Shown here piece by piece: positions 59,771 through 64,000 of a stretch of DNA of 64,000 bases. The notes under the pieces were generated by a model. That model was not told the DNA's origin. It saw only the letters and a list, made by a program, of their open reading frames with translations, and did not search any database. Source of the DNA: Candidatus Flexifilum breve (GTDB lineage: Bacteria; Chloroflexota; Anaerolineae; Aggregatilineales; Phototrophicaceae). A program made the translations under genes and the position numbers. Each line of letters begins with the position of its first letter. Positions within the stretch are counted from its first letter, which is position 1. The stretch covers positions 496,001-560,000 of the forward strand of contig JADKGC010000001.1 in the NCBI GenBank assembly GCA_016717205.1, given 5' to 3'.

Positions 59771-61002
59771 TCGGTTTCTCCCCCAAAACAGCGGATCAAG
59801 CGCGCTGCATTGGTCGTCAGGTCGAACTCAGACGCGACCTTCTCCCGGCCAGCTTGACCCAGACGCTGACGCAAGGCCAGATCCGTGGATAGCCGCTGCA
59901 AGGCATCGGCCAGCGCCGCCGCGTCGCCCGGCTCAGTCAGCAGACCGTTGACCTGATCGTCCACCAGCTCGGGAATCCCCGACAGGCGGCTGGCGACGAC
60001 GGGGCGACCGCTGCTCATCGCTTCAATCAGCACGACCGGAATCCCTTCACGACGGCCATCACGACTGGGAACGCTCGGCGCGACGACCACCTGCGCCTGC
60101 TGCACCTGCTTGACCACATCTTGACGCGCGAGGCGGCCATGAAAGCAAACCTGCTGCTGCAAGCCTGCGCGCTCGACCTGTTCGGTCAGCATGGGTCGGT
60201 CGGGGCCGTCGCCGACAAAATGGCAGATGAACGGTACGCCGCGTTCCTTCAGCAGGCGGCACGCTTCGATCAGATGCGTTTGCCCTTTGACTTCGTGCAG
60301 CGTCCCGATACACAAGATATTGAATCCATCGGCGGCAGGTTTCGCCTCGGCTTGTGGCTGAAACACGCTCGTGTCGACGCCGCAGTGAACGATCAGCACG
60401 CGCGGTCGCGCTGCTTCGCCGGACTCGCGCACAATGATCTCGCGGTTGAAATTCGAAATGGCGACGACAAAGGCGGCTTCGGCGGTCTTCTCACGCAGCA
60501 TGTGCCGATCCCGGTGCAGGTCAGAACCATGCGCCGTGAAACTGTAGGGAATGCCCGTCAGGCGATGAATGACGAAAGCGGCTGCCGCGGGATGACTCGC
60601 GAAATGCGCATGGATATGATCGATGCCCGCCTCGGTCATCATCTGGGCGAAGTACACGCTCTTCGGGAAAATCCCAACCGCGCCAACGAAAAATCGAACG
60701 CTGCCAAAGGTGTGGCGCAGCACATCCCACAAGGTCCGCACGTAGACCAGCGGCTTGCGCCCGAAGAAACGCAGGTTGGCCCGCGCGATCGCCCCGGAGA
60801 AGAACGGCTGAAAGTGAGCGCGCTCGACCAGCGGGACCGCTTCCGGGTGCATCACCTCAGTTTTTTCGCGCAGCAGTGGATATAAATCCACGGCAACCCC
60901 ATGCTGTTCGACGGCGAGAATTTCATACAGGATGAAGGTCTCGGTCAACTTGGGGAAGCGGGACATCATGTAGGCGACTTTCAACGGTTTGACAGCGCTC
61001 AC
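59767..61002 (-). CDS. Glycosyltransferase family 4 protein (WcaL/colanic-acid type)
   Basis: The 411-residue protein begins with VAYMMSRFPKLTETFILYE, the hallmark of colanic-acid-type GT4 enzymes, followed by HIHAHFASHPAAAAF, SFTAHGSDLH, HCGVDTSVF, NILCIGTLHEVKGQTHLIEA, VCFHGRLARQDVVKQVQQA and the closing EGIPVVLIEAMSSGRPVVAS with the donor-binding Glu pair. It adds a sugar to the growing repeat in the cytoplasm. Both neighbours overlap by four bases (nucleotidyltransferase before, GT2 after). Confidence 0.95.
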   Translation of the reverse strand: MSAVKPLKVAYMMSRFPKLTETFILYEILAVEQHGVAVDLYPLLREKTEVMHPEAVPLVERAHFQPFFSGAIARANLRFFGRKPLVYVRTLWDVLRHTFGSVRFFVGAVGIFPKSVYFAQMMTEAGIDHIHAHFASHPAAAAFVIHRLTGIPYSFTAHGSDLHRDRHMLREKTAEAAFVVAISNFNREIIVRESGEAARPRVLIVHCGVDTSVFQPQAEAKPAADGFNILCIGTLHEVKGQTHLIEACRLLKERGVPFICHFVGDGPDRPMLTEQVERAGLQQQVCFHGRLARQDVVKQVQQAQVVVAPSVPSRDGRREGIPVVLIEAMSSGRPVVASRLSGIPELVDDQVNGLLTEPGDAAALADALQRLSTDLALRQRLGQAGREKVASEFDLTTNAARLIRCFGGETE

Positions 61003-61811
61003 AACGTCCCCCGGTCATTCCCCAGCGCGGTTGGTACCCGGCTGTTCCAGCGCATACCGAATTCACGCCGAGCGTGCGCCTGCTTTTCGGCGGAAAGTAG
61101 CGGCAGGAGCAGTTGGAAGCGCAGTTTGCTTGCCCAGCGCCCCACCTTGCGGAGCACGCGCTGACGAACGTGGCGCATCATTGAGGTGAGGGTGTCGCCG
61201 CGGCGCAGATGCGCGATTACCGCCGGGCGCTGCTTGAGCAGTCCCGCCCAGTCATCACGGTCAATGTGAGCAGCAATCTGTTCCCAACTTGCGCCAGCTT
61301 GCCAATACGTGCGGAGCAAGTTGGTCACGGCCTGCGTATCGGTGACCGATACGCGCAGGGATTGCAGACGCTGCTGACGCAGCGGGCGAAACTCGCGCTT
61401 GTCGATCACACAGTGCAGCAGCAGGAGGATGACCTCATCTTCGGGCGCAAGCACATAGATGTCGCCGAGAGCGCGGCGGCGTTTCAGCCACTGCGCCGCC
61501 AAATCCGTCCGCAAATACTTGACCGAAGCGCCGAACCACACCGCCGTGACAACATCGAGCTTCAGCACTGAATTGCTGCCGGCATCGTCGAGAATAAACT
61601 GGTGGTGCGGATAGTCTCCCCAGCGCTGGAGCGGCATGTAACCCAACTGCACCAGTTCACGTTCGAGAACCGTCACTTGATCCGCTTGCACGAGCAGGTC
61701 AATTTCCCCGCCGTCGGCAAAGCGCTCCAACTGTTCACCGTCGCGCAGGACACAATAGGTTATTCCGACAGCCTGGAAGCGCCCAAAGGCATCGCGGAAA
61801 CGCGCGTGCAT
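60999..61811 (-). CDS. Uncharacterised nucleotidyltransferase-fold protein
   Basis: The 270-residue protein has an N-terminal nucleotidyltransferase pattern, YCVLRDGEQLERFADGGEIDLLVQ, with the G-G...D-L-L-V core followed by VLERELVQLGYM and a LKLDVVTAVWFG strand that supplies the second acidic site. The C-terminal half is helical. This matches the NTP_transf_5-like group often found beside HprK-related kinases in polysaccharide loci. Whether it transfers a nucleotide to sugar or to protein is unknown. It is coupled to the following GT4 by a four-base overlap. Confidence 0.72.
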   Translation of the reverse strand: MHARFRDAFGRFQAVGITYCVLRDGEQLERFADGGEIDLLVQADQVTVLERELVQLGYMPLQRWGDYPHHQFILDDAGSNSVLKLDVVTAVWFGASVKYLRTDLAAQWLKRRRALGDIYVLAPEDEVILLLLHCVIDKREFRPLRQQRLQSLRVSVTDTQAVTNLLRTYWQAGASWEQIAAHIDRDDWAGLLKQRPAVIAHLRRGDTLTSMMRHVRQRVLRKVGRWASKLRFQLLLPLLSAEKQAHARREFGMRWNSRVPTALGNDRGTL

Positions 61812-61898
61812 TAGCGGCTTCCCTTTCGCGCCGGGACGCTTCGCTGCGCTTGCGCTGAACTCGACAGAACACTGTTCACGCCTTTAAGCTCCAGCACG

Positions 61899-63254
61899 CT
61901 AAGCTCGATTGGCTGCAAGTCGCCGGCCCTCCGCAGTTTGCGGTTGGAGCAAGCTGGCGATGGAGACGTCACTGCGGGAGCGCGGCAGCCAGATGCTGCC
62001 CACGACGTGCGCGCCCACCGAGTGGAAGTCCTCATTGATGCTGCGTAGGACACTGCGCGAGCTGGCCCGGGCGATGGCCGCGACGACAATTCCGTTGACA
62101 TGGGGAGCAGTCAGCAGGCTGGCGACCTTCGACTGGGCCCATGTGGTTGTGACCAAAACCGTGTAGCCTTCCCCTTCGAGATGCTTGATCAGGTTGTTCG
62201 ATCCAGCGGCGGTCAACAGCGGCAGCAGATCGGTCGAGGGCGTGACAACCTTCAGGTGCATCACATTGGGCAGCCGGTGCAGTGGCACCAATTCATACAC
62301 GTCTTCCGTCAATTCCGTGACTGGCGGCTGAGTTTGCTCAGTGGAGACCGGCGACACTGCGGGAATCTCATCCAATTCCAGAATGACCGTCTGCCGCCCA
62401 CGCTGACCGAAGACTGCGGCGCAGTTGAGCGCAGTTTCGGTAGCACTCCCCTTTTCCACGCCCAGAATCATGAGGGAAGGCAGCGGCTGTCCATCATTGA
62501 GCGCCGCCAGCTTGGCATTGAGCAGATGATAGCTGCGCGCAGCCGAGGAGCGCGGCGTATCAATGACCGCCACACCGTGGCTCTTTTCGGCTCCCCCCTG
62601 CTTATCCATCGCGATCAGCACCGGAACGCCGAGGGCTTGTTCCAGCTCTTCGGGCTCTCTCAGCCGTGTGTCGAGGGTTTCGAACAGGAAGATGACGAAC
62701 ACACTCAGCAGCACTCCAGATGCGCCAATGAACAGGGTACGCACCTCAATATCCTGATCCACTGGACTGCCCGTCGTGGCCGGTTCCAACACCGTGAGGC
62801 GGTTGGTCGGCGGAATGCCCTCGGTAGTGCTGATGGGCACCTGACTCAACAAGACATCAGTGATGGTATTGGCGATTACGCGTGCCCGTTCCGCGTTATG
62901 GTCTTGCACCCGGATGACCATTAACTGCGTCGCCGGCGTGGTGGAGATTTCGATGCTGCGCTGCAGTTCGGAGGGTGTTTCCTCCAGGGTCAACTGATTG
63001 ATGATCGTTTCCAGAAACGGTCGGACGGTGGGCAGCATCGCGTACGTTTCGAGCAGCTGAGTCGCAGTTCGAATATCGTCGAGACTCGGATTCGGATTAC
63101 TGATGCTTGAGCCAACCAGCAAGCGCGCCTCGGCTTCATACAACTGCGGGCGCTGACTGCTGAAGCAATACCCGGCTGCAGTGCTCAAAATGAGCGCGAT
63201 CGCGACAAACCACCACCAGCGACGTGCAATCCGCACGTAGTTTGACATGGCCAT
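61899..63254 (-). CDS. Wzz-like chain-length protein with degenerate BY-kinase domain
   Basis: The 451-residue protein starts at the ATG at 63254, where GGAG lies eight bases upstream. It has two membrane helices (WWWFVAIALILSTAAGYCF near 15-35; TLFIGASGVLLSVFVIFLF near 185-205) with a Wzz periplasmic domain between them. The C-terminal 240 residues follow the BY-kinase fold (LMILGVEKGSATETALNCAA; VILELDEIP), but the P-loop lacks the GK(S/T) order (EKGSAT) and there is no tyrosine-rich tail. The kinase part is therefore probably regulatory or structural only. It would set polymer length with the Wzy-like protein. Confidence 0.82.
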   Translation of the reverse strand: MAMSNYVRIARRWWWFVAIALILSTAAGYCFSSQRPQLYEAEARLLVGSSISNPNPSLDDIRTATQLLETYAMLPTVRPFLETIINQLTLEETPSELQRSIEISTTPATQLMVIRVQDHNAERARVIANTITDVLLSQVPISTTEGIPPTNRLTVLEPATTGSPVDQDIEVRTLFIGASGVLLSVFVIFLFETLDTRLREPEELEQALGVPVLIAMDKQGGAEKSHGVAVIDTPRSSAARSYHLLNAKLAALNDGQPLPSLMILGVEKGSATETALNCAAVFGQRGRQTVILELDEIPAVSPVSTEQTQPPVTELTEDVYELVPLHRLPNVMHLKVVTPSTDLLPLLTAAGSNNLIKHLEGEGYTVLVTTTWAQSKVASLLTAPHVNGIVVAAIARASSRSVLRSINEDFHSVGAHVVGSIWLPRSRSDVSIASLLQPQTAEGRRLAANRA

Positions 63255-63279
63255 CAATTGCTCTCCTGGCAAAACAGTG

Positions 63280-64000
63280 CTATCGCGCCCCATGGTGCCG
63301 AAGCACCCGCAGGGCAGTACGGACGAGGATTTGTAGATCGAGTGCCAGACTAAGCTTCTCGATGTATTTGATGTCCCAAATCAGTCGATTGTCAAAGTCG
63401 GTATCACCGCGGTCGTAAATTTGCCAGAGCCCCGTGATTCCCGGTGGCACGTTCAACCGCTCGGTATGAAACAGCGGGTATTTCTCCACCCCAAAGGAGG
63501 TGGGGCGTGGGCCGACGAGGCTCATTTGTCCGAGCAGCACGTTCAGCACCTGAGGCAGCTCGTCCAGGCTGGTCTTGCGCAGGATCTTGCCCACCCGCGT
63601 GATGCGCGGATCATTTTCGAGCTTTTCGCCCCGCTCATTGATAGTTTCGCCCCGCTCATTGACGGTCACGTTGAGTTCCGCGAGTTTCTGGTCAGCGTTG
63701 CGAATCATCGAGCGGAACTTGTACATTTTGAACTTATGCCCGCCCACGCCCGTGCGTTTCTGCATATAGAAGATGGGACGGCCATCATCGAGCAGGATCA
63801 GCCCGGCCACGACGAGGGTGAGCGGCAGCAAGAACGGGAGTGTGAGGGCGACGACGCCAATATCAAACATCCGTTTTACGCGCAGATAGATGTAGCGAGC
63901 GCTCGCGCTCTGGTACGGCAGCTGGTTCGCCCAGAAATTCGGATGAAAATAGGGCGTGGCGTTGAGCGCGTCGACGCCGACGCCATCGAATTGCGGGGCC
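63280..64000 (-). CDS. Initiating sugar-phosphate transferase (bacterial sugar transferase), 5' end outside the window
   Basis: The frame is open to the right edge; 239 codons are present and the N-terminal part, probably with extra membrane helices, is missing. The core shows RVKRMFDIGVVALTLPFLLP (the hydrophobic anchor), RPIFYMQKRTGVGGHKFKMYKFRSM, KLRKTSLDELPQVLNVLLGQMSLVGPRP (in part) and the C-terminal GITGLWQI. These PHPT enzymes load the first sugar-1-phosphate onto undecaprenyl phosphate. A tandem NERGET/NERGEK repeat near residue 157 lies in the variable loop. Located 25 bases before Wzz, it starts the visible part of the locus. Confidence 0.95.
   Translation of the reverse strand, partial: APQFDGVGVDALNATPYFHPNFWANQLPYQSASARYIYLRVKRMFDIGVVALTLPFLLPLTLVVAGLILLDDGRPIFYMQKRTGVGGHKFKMYKFRSMIRNADQKLAELNVTVNERGETINERGEKLENDPRITRVGKILRKTSLDELPQVLNVLLGQMSLVGPRPTSFGVEKYPLFHTERLNVPPGITGLWQIYDRGDTDFDNRLIWDIKYIEKLSLALDLQILVRTALRVLRHHGAR
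63624..63665. repeat. 21-bp tandem duplication inside the sugar transferase gene
   Basis: TTTCGCCCCGCTCATTGATAG at 63624-63644 (20 of its bases are the shared core and edge) is followed by a near-copy at 63645-63665 differing in the last three bases. It duplicates seven codons in frame (NERGE-containing) in a loop between the FRSM and RKTS motifs, where family members vary in length. Confidence 0.8.

Noticed and set aside
58904..59857. A 317-codon frame antisense to the GT2 gene
   Set aside because: It is explained as the mirror of a strongly biased real gene with intact GT2 motifs.
1..64000. tRNA, rRNA or CRISPR arrays
   Set aside because: Looking for GGTTCGA-type tRNA arms, rRNA cores and regularly spaced repeats on both strands gave nothing convincing; the repeats present are palindromic elements and hairpins.

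Overview
This window looks like a chromosomal segment of an uncultured, high-GC, Gram-negative-like bacterium, most plausibly a member of Chloroflexota (Anaerolineae-like). That placement is inference. It rests on the mix of families: a large LuxR/AAA regulator, a soluble-adenylyl-cyclase-like giant protein, many solute-binding ABC systems without local ATPases, and GTAGGG-type nested palindromes. No rRNA, tRNA or CRISPR array was seen.

Left part (1-10.6 kb): the C-terminal part of an enolase-superfamily dehydratase, an RraA/HMG-aldolase-like protein and an EamA permease run on the + strand and face a LuxR-type AAA regulator on the - strand. Two small proteins follow, then a - strand cluster of membrane glycosyltransferase-like proteins whose last member is a decayed pseudogene. 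A short wHTH-like protein and a 1.4-kb-residue cyclase/AAA/TPR protein (10.8-15.0 kb) close this part. Two palindromic MITE-like elements lie here.

Middle part (15.4-41 kb): a long - strand catabolic operon encodes thioesterase, frameshifted quinone oxidoreductase, acyl-CoA ligase, VOC protein, amidohydrolase, DppB/DppC permeases and a GntR regulator. It is divergent from an M24 peptidase and a peptide-type binding protein. Next come two divergent sugar-uptake loci: binding protein, two permeases and a frameshifted GH3 on the - strand, and a LacI regulator, a putative TIM-barrel glycosidase, a binding protein and two permeases (the last internally deleted) on the + strand. A LacI-type operator pair brackets a near-consensus promoter between them. 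A DrrAB-type drug exporter, a secreted propeller-like protein (frameshifted) and two adjoining palindromic elements follow.

Right part (41-64 kb): about 22 kb of tightly packed - strand genes form one exopolysaccharide locus. In transcription order these are: initiating sugar-phosphate transferase, Wzz-like protein with a degenerate kinase domain, nucleotidyltransferase, GT4, GT2, O-antigen ligase, flippase, methyltransferase-like/APH fusion, alginate-lyase-like protein, HprK-like kinase, a split methyltransferase-like/APH pair, GT4, thymidylate-kinase-like protein, ATP-grasp protein, polysaccharide deacetylase, two paralogous secreted GldG-like proteins and a beta-propeller phytase. The concentration of phosphate- and nucleotide-handling enzymes, ending in a phytase, suggests a phosphorylated or otherwise modified glycopolymer. 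This is the best candidate for an undescribed system.

Two cross-cutting themes deserve attention. First, at least four palindromic elements carry inner 26-nt GTAGGG arms, with compensatory base changes between arms, and three genes end inside element termini. Second, there are several disrupted genes. Three carry single-base losses in homopolymers, which could be assembly error, while two others look genuinely decayed.
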